Source: Dermatemys mawii
Taxonomy: Eukaryota > Chordata > Testudines > Dermatemydidae
Length of the DNA: 64,000 bases
Direction of reading: 5' to 3'
Assembly: GCA_007922305.1 (NCBI GenBank)
Contig: ML677365.1
Coordinates: 20,021,363-20,085,362, forward strand
Shown: one piece after another, positions 1-12,207 of the stretch
Layout of the letters: the number at the start of each line of letters is the position of its first letter
How positions within the stretch are numbered: position 1 is the first letter of the stretch
Program-made: the position numbers and the translations under genes
The notes under the pieces: generated by a model
Told to the model about the DNA's origin: nothing
What the model saw: the letters and a program-made list of their open reading frames with translations, nothing else
Databases searched by the model: none

Positions 1-1137
1 GTTCACATGACAGCCAGTCTGTTTGCACAGGAATGAATCTCAGCTATTGCATTGCCAAAATGTAAATTTCTTGCTCACACTCTTGTTCCTTCCAAGGAAT
101 GGCCACTTAATCAGCTGATAGTCCATTTGATTTTATTGACACCTGGCTGAGGCATCACTTTGCCTTTTGTCTCTGAGGAACTGGTCTGTGCCTGCTTTTC
201 TAAACTTGGAGCATGTCTCAGGAAAGTTACACAGCAGAATGTTACAATTTTACATACAATGTGGGCACACATGTTTTACTAGCACAAAAATGTTAAGCAG
301 ATTATAAATTCTCAACAAATGATACCGCACAAGGTATATATTGCACACAATTTGTCACAATCTTGTAAAAAGGATGAACACGAGGGTATAGACTGTCAGA
401 AACAGCAAGCATTACCTGAGTTAAAGAGGCGGGCTTTATAGGTGAGAGCTGTAACAGGCTCACAGTGCGTGGTGGGTGGTGGTACAAAAGGGGACAGGTA
501 ATACAGGCTGACTAATAGGTTATAATAAAAATTCACAAAGAATAATGTGACATCCCTCTTTAGTTTTGTTGACAATTTTAGCCACCTGGATTGTCAGCAA
601 TCAGTGGATATTACACTGGCAAAGAAGTATGATCTATTTTCTAGATTTTAAGTACTAGATTTTTGAGAAACATTGCCAAATTAAGGACCTATTTCCAAAT
701 CATGAAGTCTCAAGTTTCTTGGCTTTCTGAGAGAATTTCAGGTCAATGCAGACTTAGAGCTAAGGTGATGGGCTTCATCCCGCAGCCTGAGATTTAGATC
801 CTTGCCTGACAGTTGATTTTAAAAACAATTATATCTCTTTTTTCACCCATAGTGGAGATAGAATAAGAGAGAGATGATTCCATGCTCTGAAAAAGGTGGA
901 GGTGAAGCCTATGTTACTAAAAATTCTCACTCAAGATCTCTGCAACTGGTGAATTAAGATCTAGCATTTTGGGCCACAGTACCTTTGGGAAAGGTAGTAG
1001 TGACTGCCGAGTGTGTCCTGTGGTTAGCACTGATCTACAGGATAAAAATCTCTCTGTCTTTAGTAAATTATATATGTTGTGTTGGCCCTCCTCAGCCACT
1101 AATGATCTATATACATGCCACAACAGCCACAGGACAC

Positions 1138-1217
1138 TTGCTGGCAATACTGGGTCTAACAGTGGCATTTAAAGTTGCTGGCAGTACTGGGTCTAACAGT
1201 GGCATTTAAAGTTGCTG
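1138..1217. repeat. Tandem duplication, 37-bp unit
   Basis: Two consecutive units (1138-1174 and 1175-1211) differ at one visible base, followed by a six-base partial third unit. The unit contains TACTGGGTCTAACAGTGGC. This is a small local duplication, probably replication slippage. Confidence 0.8.
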
Positions 1218-3009
1218 ATCATATGGATTTTGTTTCATCGGCTTGAAGACGGGTTGAGCATGGACCAGTTGGGAATCCAGTTAGGAATGTTCTGAACTGA
1301 TTCCAATATTACCGGAAGCAATAAGCTTAGATGATAAAGTCTTTGCAGAGATTACATATTCCTTTAAGGACAGGAGTTGAGATGATGATTTTCAGTTCTA
1401 TATGTTGCCTGTTAGAGATCTTTGAGAGAGAGTACGGATAGGATAACACCATTAGATAGCCAATCATATGTCTTAATCTCCTTTGACAACAAGGGTGATA
1501 TTTGTTTTTTTCACACTTCAGGAAAATCTAAGAATGAATCTGAACCTCAGCAAGACCAAGAATACAGGATATGTGAGAAAAGAGGCCTTTCTCTAGGCCT
1601 CCAAACCTTTAATAAGAAGTGTTCTCCTGCTGGTGTGGTCTACATTCTGGGTACATTTCTCAATCAGAAGCAGAGTTCAGAAAAATCAAGCATCAAAACC
1701 AGACTAAATCATCTTCAGAGTCATCACAGGACTCCAGTCACATCTTTCACAAACTGATTTCATGCTCCATGTCTTGTGACACTGAAGACAGAATTTTGCA
1801 ATGTTCTCTACTGTGACTTAACAAAAAGGCCACAGCTAGCCCAAAATGTTGCAGCTCTGTCACAGTGAGGGTTGAGCAGGGAGATTTCTAGTGACCTATT
1901 GCTGGGTTCACTTCAAGAGCTCTTTGCAAGGGCACACAACAAGCTTGATTTTGGGGGGCTAATTTTAAGATACTTTGAGCTCTATCCTCACCTGTGCTGA
2001 GATGCAGCAGGGAAGCAAAGCTGGCTCTAAGCCACCTCAGGGTTGTATGAACTTACAGTAGCTGGAGAAGTCTCTTAGGAACTATTCCACTGGGCCAGAA
2101 CTGCCAGAACATATTATGCTCTGGCTCTGCCTTTGATGAACCCCATCCACCAAAGGAAGCCAGAGAGCAGGTGATGTAAAGTCAGTGATATGAGTCTCGA
2201 TACCTTATTAATGACTTTTTTGATGCCACCCTTATGCATGGAACCTTATCCCAATTTGCCGAGCCATCTCCCACTGAACTTAACTGAATTTAAGTTCCTC
2301 CTAGATCTCACCTCTTCCACAAAGCACGAAAATGTGAACCAAACCAAATAGTAAGTGGAAAAAACTTTCTGTAAGTAATTTCTTTCTAAGTTCTGGATGT
2401 CACCCCTACAACTCCGTATATAAACACAAACACACACAGTGCATAGGGTATGAGCTATGAGAAAATTTTAGGCCTACAGTTTTCCAAAGTGACCTACGAG
2501 TCCTAGTGCCTCACGTTTCAAGTGCCCTGCTTCACACACCTTAATGCAGCATGACCTTTGGGAAGTACACATGGTATCTGCCCTCTGAATATCAGTCACC
2601 TATAAGCTGGTTCATTTGAGCGCCCCAAAATGACACACACAAAAATCACTGGGTATTTTGAAATCTACTTTAAGCTCTTAAAATCCTACTTAAAGTAAAA
2701 AGTGACAACTATACAGAGGACATGAAAGGTGATTGCTCTGCAGATTGAAGGGTCAGTTGGGTTTTTTGTTGTTTTTTGTGGGGGGAATTGTCTTTTTTCT
2801 TCTGGTCTTCTATTAAATGAACAGAGGTGGACATTATACTGTCTCTACAATGGCGGCTATAAAAGCACACACATTAACATCACCTCTCTTTTCTTGCTCC
2901 TAAGTTTTTAGTTTTATATACAGCAGACAGTAATAGAAAAAATTGCTATTGAATTGCAACTCTGTCCAAATGGTTTCAAATTACTGTAGAAAGAATAACC
3001 ACAAGTAGG

Positions 3010-3862
3010 GCTCCATGTCTGTCACGGACTTCTGCAGCTGCCAGTACGGCTGACCCAAGGTCCGCCCAACCAGCTGGTGCCCGGGCCCACTGCGCAGATG
3101 ACCCTAATGACAACCACACCTGCCGTTACTGGAGCAGCTCTGCACCAGCTGCAATGCCTCTGCTCAAGTGGCCCTGGGCAGCTGGCCCTGGGACCAACGA
3201 GCAGCGGTCCTTGGACGGCAGCAGCTGCTGCTGGTGGTCCCTGGGCAGCTGGATCAGCCACTACTGGTGGCCCTGGGCAGCGGCTTTGGATAGCCATTGT
3301 TGCCACTGCTCAGCAATCCCCAGCAGCTAGTGCCACTGGACCTAAGGTTCCCCCCCACAGCAGCAGCCCCCCAATTCCTATGCCCTGCAGTGCCACACAC
3401 CGCCCCAGCAGCCCCTACCTCCCCTACCCCCGGTACTCGCCCCTGAGATTTAGTCAGGGGTATTTATAATGTAAGTCATGGACAGGTCACAGGGCCATCA
3501 TTTTTTGTTTACTGCCCATGCCCTGTTCAGGACTTATACAGTAGACTCTCAATTATCCAGGATGATAGGGAAAAAAATAATCCTGGTTAATAAAATCCCG
3601 GATAATCACCATCCACAGGAAATGGGACAGGGTTGGTTCACCAGCCACCCTGCACCGGGGGGAAGGGGGTGTTGGTTCACTGGCTGCCCTGGTGGGGGTT
3701 ATTTTTTCTTTTGTGCTTGGGGTAGCAACAAAGCCAGAGCCGTCACTGCGAGTTACACGTATTTTTTTTTTGACATCCTGGTTAATCCATATCCTGGTTA
3801 ACCCAATCCTGGATAGTTGAGAGTCTACTGTACTATAAATACCCATGACTAAATCACAGCCT
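3010..3862. repeat. GC-rich interspersed repeat with palindromic 3' half, interrupted by a MITE
   Basis: About 430 bp of GC-rich DNA rich in GGCCCTGGGCAGC-like motifs (3017-3445) leads into TTTAGTCAGGGGTATTTATA and a stem-forming segment (about 3448-3538) whose complement resumes at 3833-3862 (CTATAAATACCCATGACTAAA). The two halves pair once the inserted MITE at 3539-3830 is removed. I remember sequences of this type (GTCATGGACAGGTCAC next to TATTTATA) as abundant in turtle genomes; the class name is uncertain. The open frames across the GC-rich half are compositional and not genes. Confidence 0.6.
3539..3830. mobile_element. pogo/Tigger-like MITE with TA target duplication
   Basis: The element begins CAGTAGACTCTCAATTATCC and ends with the near-exact inverse (GGATAGTTGAGAGTCTACTG), and is flanked by TA at 3537-3538 and 3831-3832. 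CAGT-start termini with the core TCTCAATTATCC and a TA duplication are the signature of the pogo/Tigger branch of Tc1-mariner. At 292 bp it is non-coding and must have been mobilised in trans. It sits inside the palindromic repeat described at 3010-3862. Confidence 0.85.
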
Positions 3863-4140
3863 TAACTATGAGCATTATCTTTGTGGTTTGAGCTGTAATA
3901 CATGATGTAAGGACAATGACTTCCTTTCTTCTTATTCTCCTACCCCGCAACAAAGAGATAATGACCATGTTGCCTGACATTGTTTGGACATAGGAACTCA
4001 GGAACAGTCACACCGGATAAGAGCAGTCCTCCCTCTAGTCTAATATCTTGTCTCTGAACATGGTCACATCCGATGATTTAGAGGAAGGCGCCAAAATTCC
4101 CATCGTGGATAATCATGGAAAATACAAATAGTAGGGGAAG

Positions 4141-4440
4141 TTTTTTCTTAACCACTATCAAGTTAGTGTTGATTTATGCCCTGAAACTTGAGAGCATCTA
4201 ACCCTTAAAAATATTTTAATCCATTTTAACTTCATGATGATCTCAGTATCCATATAAATAGTTCATCCTTTTTTGAATCACACTAGGCTTTTAGCCTCAG
4301 TATCTTGTGGCAGTGAGTTCCATCTGTCAATTATCAGTTGTTTATAAATTTAACTGCTTTTATCCATTTTAAATTTGCTGTTTTCATTTTTACCAAATAA
4401 CTCTTTGTTCTTGTATTATAAGAAAAGAATCCCACGCACA
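4141..4440. repeat. CR1-type LINE fragment
   Basis: The stretch from about 4290 (GTATCTTGTGGCAGTGAGTTCC, then CTTTTATCCATTTTAAATTTGCTG and TTCTTGTATTATAAGAAAAG) matches the 3' part of reptilian CR1 elements as I remember it. It is diverged and truncated at both ends, so its borders are approximate. Confidence 0.5.
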
Positions 4441-4631
4441 TAAGATATACAATATTTATATTCTTTTCTTCTTCTTGCTATACAGCAAACCAGATTGGTT
4501 CTTTTTTTCTGTCTATTCCTAATCTCTGATTAGTATAAAAGTATAGATAGCCCCAGTACCAGATGAGAGATGCAATGATATGAAAAGACTGGCTGCAAAC
4601 AATCTGAAAATATACTTTGCTCTCACTCAAA

Positions 4632-4913
4632 GGGCTTGTCTTCACTAGCGCGGGGAGAAATCGATCTTATGGTGATCAATTTATCGCATCTCGTCAAGAC
4701 GCGATAAGTCAATCACCAGCGGCGCCCCTGTTGACTCCGTAACTCCAGCTCGCCAAAAGGCATAAGCTGGAGTCAATGGGGGAGCGCGTCGCCGACCGCC
4801 GCCACTATGAGGACGGCAAGTAAGTCAGCTGTAGATACACCGATTTCAGCTACGTTATTAACATAGCTGAAATTGCGTATCTACAGTCGATCCCCCACCC
4901 TAGTGAGGACCAC
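4632..4913 (+). mobile_element. Turtle-type MITE, family A, copy 1
   Basis: Starts GGGCTTGTCTTCACTA and ends TAGTGAGGACCAC, so the termini are inverted relatives. The interior holds a CG-rich segment and a palindromic tail around CAGCTACGTTATTAACATAGCTG. The same family recurs at 30251-30524 (same orientation) and 35662-35960 (opposite orientation), which share the CAGCTAC...GTAGCTGAA-type tail and the GATCAATTTATCGC or complementary motif. It has no coding capacity. The superfamily is not settled by what I can see. Confidence 0.7.
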
Positions 4914-6472
4914 ACACGCACACTTCAAAATAGTTTCAAGCAAAATGGACAACTCTGATGTAGAAAAAAAAGACAATTTATTCTCAGATTTTATTTGTGA
5001 GTTGTTTTAGTTTGTTTGGGGAGGATGGAGTTTGAGGTTTTTTGTTTGTTGGTTTTAGGCAACAGAATTAATTTAAAGTTGTATCACATTCTTTCTAGAT
5101 TACATAACAAACAAGCTCGAATAATCTGGAAAAGATTTTTTCAGCTCCACCTGAGCTTTTTAAAGTTTTACTTTGTAAGTTAAATAAATTTTGGGAACCA
5201 GATCCAATTAAGATAATGCTGAATAAAACTACTAGTAATGTATAATTGTCCCTAATTTGATACTTTTGTTGGAGTTTAACATATTATTATTAGCAGCATT
5301 TTAATTACAATTGTTGTATAAGACTATACCAGTGAAATTAGATATTTATAGTACACTACAGTATTAAGGTTCTTAAAGTTAAATCATGCCAATGCAGATG
5401 TTCCTAATTACCCTAAAAGCACAAATACTCACACAAACCACTTGGTTCCAGCTACAGAATAATTCAATTAAAGAAATGCTTATAATTGAGCAGCATGAAT
5501 GAGAGTTAAGGCTAGCCATTCTGCAAAACTAAAGAAATAACATCTATACTGTGCATCAGAGAAGTAGCTAGAGAGTCCATTTTGGTCAGACAAGAAACTA
5601 ACATGGCATTTGCCAGAGACGGGTATAAAGTGTTGCCTAAGTTGGGCATAATGACGTTAGATAGATAAATAGATTTTATTTCTCTGGAAGCATTCATTAG
5701 TTTGTATTTTCCACTTGTAATAATCACCAGATAAATCCAGATTGGCGTTACCTACCTGTAGCTGGCAAACTAGACTACAGCTCCACCCCTAGTTTATATT
5801 AGTGCTAGAAAGGGAGATGCAACAGGTAATGTGATACAGTATATCTAATTAGACCAACATACAAGCTGAAATGACAAGCTCTCCATGAACACAGGATCCT
5901 GCCTGCAGATAATAGCTTTGGCAGAGAGCCTTTTCTATGTATGGAATGTTTTGTTACTTGTTTACTGCAGTTCTCAACGCTCCTACAGGTAATTGTGTAA
6001 TACTGATGCTTACTTCTAAAACAAACCAACAGTTCTAGACACAAAATTTATTTTATAGCCCTTTGCTTGTTTCTGATTTGAAAGTGGGAAGTGATGGCCA
6101 GGTGCACCAGTAATACATTGCATAGCACCAACATTCATCCTTGTTTTTCTGCTCAGTCATACTCTGCAATAAGTCTTGTGTTACTGTCAAAGTGACAGGT
6201 ACACAGTGACATTAATCCCCTGCTCATAGATCTTGGTCAAACACAAGAAAAAATGTTTGTTTACAATGTATAAAAAGTGAGGGATGTAAAAAACTCTCCT
6301 ACGCATCCGATTAGATTGGGTCTAATAAAAATGGACAATTATTTTTTTCTAGGTTCTTTTAAACCCGTGCTTCATCATAACGCTAAGAAGCAAGAAATAA
6401 AAACTCTACTAAAAAGTGACAATTGTCTGACTAAAGCTATTTAAAATGTGAAAATCAGATGCATTACTGTAC

Positions 6473-6768
6473 CTTGAGGTACCTGTTGAATTGTCAGCAT
6501 CATCCCAGAGACTGTATCAGGAATCAAGTTTTCCTTCAAGTTGTAGCTGGGTGCCCACTTCAAAATAGGCAGCCTTCTTACACACCACAGTTTGATATCT
6601 TCACAGCGAAGAGCATGAATCTTCCTCCACACTGCACTTTTCTTTCTCTTTTTTGCCCCTGCCATGCTTTATCTCCCCCAAAGTTTCTCCTTCTTAAATT
6701 ACCACTGCAGAATTATCCTGTTCAGTGCCAGTCTCCAGTTCTTCTTCTGAGAGTTTTCAGTTTCAAAG
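6473..6768 (-). CDS. SLC26A7: SLC26A7 first coding exon: anion exchange transporter, N-terminus
   Basis: SLC26A7 is a SulP/SLC26-family anion transporter (chloride, bicarbonate and iodide in mammals) of epithelial plasma membrane and endosomes. The coding part runs from the ATG at 6665 down to 6473: 64 codons plus one base, ending in the donor G|GTACAG. The peptide starts [13 protein letters not shown] and carries [20 protein letters not shown] followed by VPQG, the conserved cytoplasmic lead into the first transmembrane segment of SLC26 proteins; I recognise it as SLC26A7 from the family sequence. The ATG context (AAAGCATGG) is good. A pyrimidine-rich acceptor (CTCTTTCTATAG) puts the likely exon start at 6768, leaving about 100 bases of 5' UTR. 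Later exons fall outside the window; the upstream non-coding exon was not identified. LRRC69 lies upstream on the same strand. Confidence 0.93.
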
Positions 6769-7969
6769 CTATAGAAAGAGATGAACAGAAGCACTTACAT
6801 TCTGCAGCTGTTCTCTTCTATTCAATATACTTGATAAGTATGTTTGATTTTAACCTTGTAAATAGCCATCTGAAAGGAAAGGGCTATTCATATTAAATGT
6901 AACATTTTCTTCTCTTTTCAGAAATTTGGTCTACTGTTAGGTAAGTTTACGATTCTCTTCTCTGTAATTTCCCCCCTTATATTCACTGTAGTGCTTTTGC
7001 TTTTGGCTTCAGGCCAGTGGTAAAATGAGGTAGTGCTGGGCGTATGTTCATTGTGGGCAGGGTTATGCTAATACAACCAGGAAGCGTCCAGCCAGACAAG
7101 TCTCTCCCTGACAACCTCACAGAAAACAGCTTTATGCTCTCTTGTGAGGAAAATATACACAAAACCCTTCTCTCTGCAGTCAGAGGCATGTATTCACCCT
7201 GCAGTAAGCACTAACTACCATTTAAGTTACCAAACATGTTATGCAAGTTTTGCACTATTCAGTTCTTACATTTGCTGCTATATGATACCTTAATCAAAGC
7301 AATAGTTCAGAAAGAGAAGGTTAAGCATTAAGCTTCTGGTCACTGTAAACTAGTGCTGAAAAGAAACACACAGTTCTGAAAAATAAACTGAAGGGTCAGA
7401 TTAAACCAGAGATAGGCAGTATAACAAAATTCATACTGCACTGTGGAAGATTTGCAAACTATCAGTTCCAGCTGCACAGTGACTATAATACTTGTGTCTA
7501 CAGCTCCTTTTCACAACTATTCGTTCTCTTATCTTCTATTGCTACTTCTGGCAGCTTATTTGACACATGTACTCTCTATGGAAACAGTACATAAAATACC
7601 TTCTTATCTTACAATAAATTAATACCCCTTGTTTCAGGTGCACAGATACCACAGTGATGAGCAAGGTAGCAATATAAGTGTCCAGACATTTAAACGTCTT
7701 GTGCGTTCCACGGGCTCCATTGGAGCAGGAAAATAATAGCATTCTTATTTTAAAAAAACAGTCTGCATTTATAGGTAGTGCAAACTAGAGATGCAATATA
7801 CTAAGCAATAGTGTGATAGCCAAGTATGACTACAAGGTGTATGACCAATGGGGCATGTTCTTTCAATCTTCATTCTGGAGTCTCTATAGTATTCCAAATG
7901 ATCTCTCAGACATATTTTTCACTTCTTTTTAGACAGCGCTGTCAAACTAAGGTGAACAGAACTGCAGTG

Positions 7970-8275
7970 TTACCAACTCTTATGATTTCATTGTGAGTTT
8001 TGGGCTATTTGGTGTTTTTCTTAAATTACCAGGTCCTTGAGTCATGTTAGTATGGGAAGATTTCAGCCTTAATTTAAAAAAGCAAAAGTAGGTTTCTAGG
8101 CCTCATGGTTATGGAGAAAATCTTTAAAAAGTGATCCCTACAGACTTAAACAAACAGAAGGCAAACAAAAAGAACACCAATTGTATTATCTTGTACAACC
8201 TCTTGATTTTTAAGTCAATCTCTTGATATTGTGGGGCTTGACTCATGATTTTTTAACACGATGTTCTTTCATTAC
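7970..8275. repeat. Probable degraded DNA-transposon copy
   Basis: CAGTGTTACCAACTCTTATGA at the left and a TCAATCTCTTGATATTGTGGGGCTTGACTCATGATT-like right half resemble a repeat I remember from turtle genomes whose ends are inverted versions of CAGTGTT(G/A)CCAACTCTCATGA. The right terminus is lost, so the assignment stays tentative. Confidence 0.35.
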
Positions 8276-8295
8276 TAAACTGTGCACAGGAATCC

Positions 8296-8425
8296 AAAGC
8301 CCTGATCTTACAAATATTTAAGCATGATCTTGATGTCAAAGTCAATTATATTATTCATGTGCATAAGGTTAAGCATATACTTAAGTGTTTGAATGACTGG
8401 GTCCAAAAGTGGCCTATTCATCTTC
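8296..8425. repeat. Palindrome-type bird/reptile repeat fragment
   Basis: The segment contains CCTGATCTTACAAATATTTAAGCATG and, after a central TCATGTGCATAAGGTTAAGCAT, CTTAAGTGTTTGAATGACTGGG. The halves are inverted relatives, as in the common sauropsid repeat built around 'cctgcaaacacttaagcac'. A second copy is at 25375-25500. Confidence 0.4.
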
Positions 8426-9358
8426 TAAATAAGACTAATATAGTTGTTTCTTTAATCCACACGGTTGTCTGTGTGTTTAATTTTTTGTCACTGTTAAGCA
8501 CTGTACTAAACTTCTAGATTCCATAACAATTCAGATTTTGTAATATATGATGTTTTTATTTGAACTGCAGTCTAACTGGATTTTTTGTTATATGATATTC
8601 TTTCAATCACACTGTCGATATGCACCATGACCAAAATATTACAGCAACACTGTGTCAGCCTAGGAGATCCAAGGGCCAGCTGTAAAATTATACATAGATA
8701 AAAGCTCAAACAACTGTTGATTCTTCACTCAAAACTAAAAAAATAAAAAAAAGTAGACTGTCAAACTTTGGACTTCATCTGACAACCCTCCACATGAGTA
8801 CTTTGCATTTAAAATCTTACCGGGAAAGGTAATGAGCACAAAAGAAAGCAAGAAATCACAACCCTACACTAATGAGCCTCAAATGCTGGACAGCCTCAAA
8901 GTTATTGTCAGGAGAAAGGGTGAGATCAGGGAGGAGGGTGTTTAATTCCTCATTCATAGGCAAAAATCATTGTTAGAAAACAGACATGCCCATTCTCTGT
9001 CCTGCCCCTTTTTTATTTGTGTATACTTTCTGAGGAAGGGAATAATCATGCAATGGGAAATGACTGTTACTTCCGCTCAGTGCAGTGGACAATTACTGAT
9101 TAGCTGTTCTTGCACCCACACATGGCATCTACTCACAGTTGCATTGGAGCACAACCACTTTGTGCTTCCTGTTCACAACATACGAAGACTTCCAGGACTG
9201 AGGTCTTTACACTCACTAACTCATCTAAAAGGTCAGGTCAGAGATTCACAACCTAGTCCTTTGCTTATTTTCACATGGTAAAAAGCAGATAGAAATCCTC
9301 CTATCCACAGCTAGAAGACCCAATTGTAACATTTAGTAAACAAAAACCCCCTAGTATT

Positions 9359-9378
9359 TGTGTGTGTGTGTGTGTGTC
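9359..9378. repeat. (TG)n microsatellite
   Basis: Ten TG dinucleotides in a row in otherwise unremarkable DNA. Confidence 0.9.
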
Positions 9379-9673
9379 AGAGAGAGATGCCTATTAATAC
9401 ACACAGAAATATGAATGCAAATCTAAATGTAGAAATAGTTGCAACTCATCAGTGCCCACAGATATTTTGAAACACTCATATAAGCTCTGGGGAGTAGAAG
9501 AACCAATTCAAATCAAGATCACACTTCCCACACATTAACCCTTTGACACCAAAGTGCTGAAACATTTTGAGAAACCCTGTTCTTGAGATTTTCCAGTCTC
9601 ATGTTTGCAAAGCCATTAGATTTGGCTAGCTTGGATATGTATCTGATCTTTTGGATGATTAACCAATAACAAA

Positions 9674-9819
9674 CTTTTGTCCATCATCAACATCATGGAA
9701 TGGGGTTTGTCTGTGTGTGTGTGTGTGTGAGAGTGTGTCTGTCTCTGTGTGCGTGTGTACACACACACACACACATATATAGACAAATCCCATTCCATGT
9801 TATTGATGATGGACAAGAG
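9674..9819. repeat. Inverted repeat with complementary TG/CA microsatellites
   Basis: Arms 9674-9712 and 9781-9819 are inverted copies differing at about three positions. Between them a (TG)n tract is followed by a (CA)n tract, so the microsatellites also pair and the whole 146-bp block can fold into one hairpin. It lies immediately left of the DNA transposon starting near 9832. Confidence 0.8.
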
Positions 9820-9831
9820 TCTGTTAATATA

Positions 9832-10655
9832 TACAGTAAATCCTCACTTAAAGCCCTCCTGGCTAATGTTGTTATGTTGCTGATCAATTAGGGAACATGC
9901 TCGTTTAAAGTTGTGCAATGCTCCCTTATAAAGTTGTTTGGGAGCCGCCTCCTTTGTCCACTGCTTGCGGAAAGACCAGCCCATTGCAGCTAGCTGGTGG
10001 GGGCTTGGAACCAGGATGATCCGGCAGCCCCCCATCAACTCCCCTAAGTTCCCTGTGCGTAGCTGCCCAGCAGGGGCAATTGCTGTAAATTGCTGGGCAG
10101 TTCATCTGTCCCTCCTTCCACTGCCAAGTTTTGTTCCTGCACTCTGCCTTGGGAACCTCTGGCTTGCTGTACAGGGATTGGGGAGAGGAGTGTTAATGTC
10201 AGGGTGTCTCCCTCCCCCTGCTTCTTCCCCCCACTCCTGTACCCTATCTCCAAGAGTGTGGGGTGGGAGCACGACAGGGTTCAAGACAGAGTGGGCTTGC
10301 TGGAAGCAGCTGCTGTCTCAACTTGCTGATCTACTTAAAAAGGCAATGTACTTAGAGTGGGTCAGGTACTTAAAGGGGTAACACCCATCTCTCTCTCTCA
10401 CGCACACACAAAGTGTCTCTCTCTGCCATGCTGTCTTCCCTCCCCCCACTCGTGCTGCCTTGTAGAGTGTGAGGCTACATGAACAATGTGTTAACCTTTG
10501 AGGGCTCAGCAGAGTGCTAGTTCATCATTTAGCAGCAATGCGATCCCTGGGAAATACCCCACCCTCTTCCACCCTGTCTTCACCTCAACCAAGCTTCACA
10601 ATCATCATTGCTGTGTACAATATTACATTGTTTATTTAAAACTTATACTGTGTAC

Positions 10656-10686
<31 letters not shown>

Positions 10687-10817
10687 AAATATAGCCTTTG
10701 TCACAAAAAAAATTTCCCTGGAACCTAACCCCCCTATTTACATTAATTCTTATGGGGAAATTGGATTCACTTAACAGAGTTTCACATAAAGTGGCATTTT
10801 TCAGGAACATAACTACA
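9832..10817. mobile_element. Non-autonomous DNA transposon, probably Tc1-mariner group
   Basis: The left end is CAGTAAATCCTCACTTAAAG. Towards the right the sequence reads CCCTATTTACATTAATTC, TTATGGGGAAATTGGATTCAC and ...AGGAACATAACTACAG, which I recognise as the two ends of a turtle repeat with CAGTAAGTCCTCACTTAA-type inverted termini; the last right-hand bases appear missing. The middle is GC-rich and includes a (GT)n tract at about 10657-10680. Long open frames at 9938-10381 are compositional. Confidence 0.6.
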
Positions 10818-11289
10818 GTGCTGAATTTAATTCTGGAAAATAAACATAGTTGGCTAGAGGATGACTGAACTTCTTGGGTCAAGAAGAGAGAAAATAAATT
10901 ATTTTCATGAGAATTTCGAGTTACAGTGCAAGTGTGAAATTTTAATAGTTTAATAATTTTACTGCAGGGATTTACATTTCAGGAGTAGAAAATGAATAAT
11001 ATCAGGATTGATCTGTCCCTGTTAGTCCCCAATACTGTCCCTGTTAGTCACCCTGAGTGCACTAAAGTACTTCTTTCACTAAAGGCAATAAGAAGAATGA
11101 CACTAAGAATGGCAACATACCAAAGCCCTCTTCACAGACTAGAGCTAAATTTCAACTACTTTTTTTGTCCTTTGAAACCAAAATATTTCATGGAAACAAA
11201 TCAGTTTTCAAGAAAATTCTGTCAGGAAGGTTTCTCAGGTCCAGGATGGAATTTCATTTCTGAGGGGAGATACAGAGCCTGACCACCCC

Positions 11290-11370
11290 AACCCCAGACT
11301 AGCCAGTAGTGTGGTGATTAGATCACTCATCTGTAATGTGGGAGACCCAGGTTCAAATCCATGATTTGCC
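11290..11370 (+). repeat. tRNA-derived SINE head
   Basis: AGCCAGTAGTGTGGTGATTAG resembles an RNA polymerase III A box in tRNA context and GGTTCAAATCC at about 11350 is a perfect-looking B box, spaced as in a tRNA-like SINE promoter. The tail beyond 11370 is not clearly delimited. This fits a tRNA-derived reptile SINE; it is not a functional tRNA gene, as no cloverleaf with an acceptor stem is evident. Confidence 0.6.
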
Positions 11371-12207
11371 TGCTTTGGAGTAGGGTTTTAAATCTGGATC
11401 TCTCCCATCCCTTGGGGTCAATGTTGATCTCCCCTGCATGGGGAAAGGTCTCAGTTTCATTGCAATTCAAAATAAAAGTCAACCTCAAAACAGAAGAGAT
11501 TTTTGGCCAGCCCTACTATAGGCCAGGAGTCTGGATGTCTAGATGAAATAAATCTATGTTTAAAACTTAGGTATATCTGATGGCAAAAAATCACTACAAA
11601 AGTATTTGGATCACAGATAAATAAGAAGCATTTTAAAACACCATTCCAACCCATAATATGATATATAATAATGTCCTAGTTTAAATACATACCAGAAAAT
11701 AAAAACATCAAAAAAATTCCATGTTAAAACTCTGCCATTAAATATTTAGTCTCAAGCCAATGCAGTTCCTTCATACTTCAGGCTGTACCGCCTAATGTAT
11801 AAGAACCAGCATTGTGAGGTTCCTGCCTTCCCAAGAGAGCTCATGGTATATAAGATGCAATTCTTAGGCTCACTGAAGGACAAAATGGCAAGCTTATATT
11901 TGAGTGCCTTTGCTTTTGTAGGTTTAAGTTAAGCTGCATATGCTATTGTAACACTGTGTTACATTCAAAAAGCTTCGGTCATTTTATGCACTGTACAGCC
12001 CCTCTTTCAAGTGATTGGATAATTATTTTTCTGTATGACATAAAGTAGCATGGATTCTAATATTGCACAGCATGTATAACGTTGTACAGAGTGTCAGTAC
12101 AGGTAACACAGAACACAGATTGTGCACAAAGGGGAAAAAATGAATACATTACAACTAGATCTGGGGAACGCTTCATATTTAGTTCAAAACAAGTTCCTGG
12201 AGAGACG

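Larger units (their letters stand above)
1..6472 (-). other. SLC26A7: SLC26A7 intron following the first coding exon (partial)
   Basis: Everything left of the first SLC26A7 coding exon should be intron, because that exon ends in a consensus donor and no following SLC26A7 exon could be found on the minus strand down to base 1. Recognised content: a 37-bp tandem duplication (1138-1217), a GC-rich palindromic repeat split by a pogo/Tigger-like MITE (3010-3862), a CR1 fragment (about 4141-4440) and a turtle-type MITE (4632-4913). A short stretch at about 2280-2335 resembles CR1 or L3 tails. In the remainder (1-1137, 1218-3009, 4914-6472) I see AT-rich unique-looking DNA and nothing codable. Confidence 0.6.

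Noticed and set aside
5512..5727. Minus-strand frame with a GGCAAATGCC that could suggest the next SLC26A7 exon (LAFA motif)
   Set aside because: Translation does not follow the SLC26 membrane-domain sequence and no acceptor in phase precedes it.
11340..11365. Possible tRNA gene (B box GGTTCAAATCC)
   Set aside because: No acceptor stem or full cloverleaf; fits a tRNA-derived SINE head.
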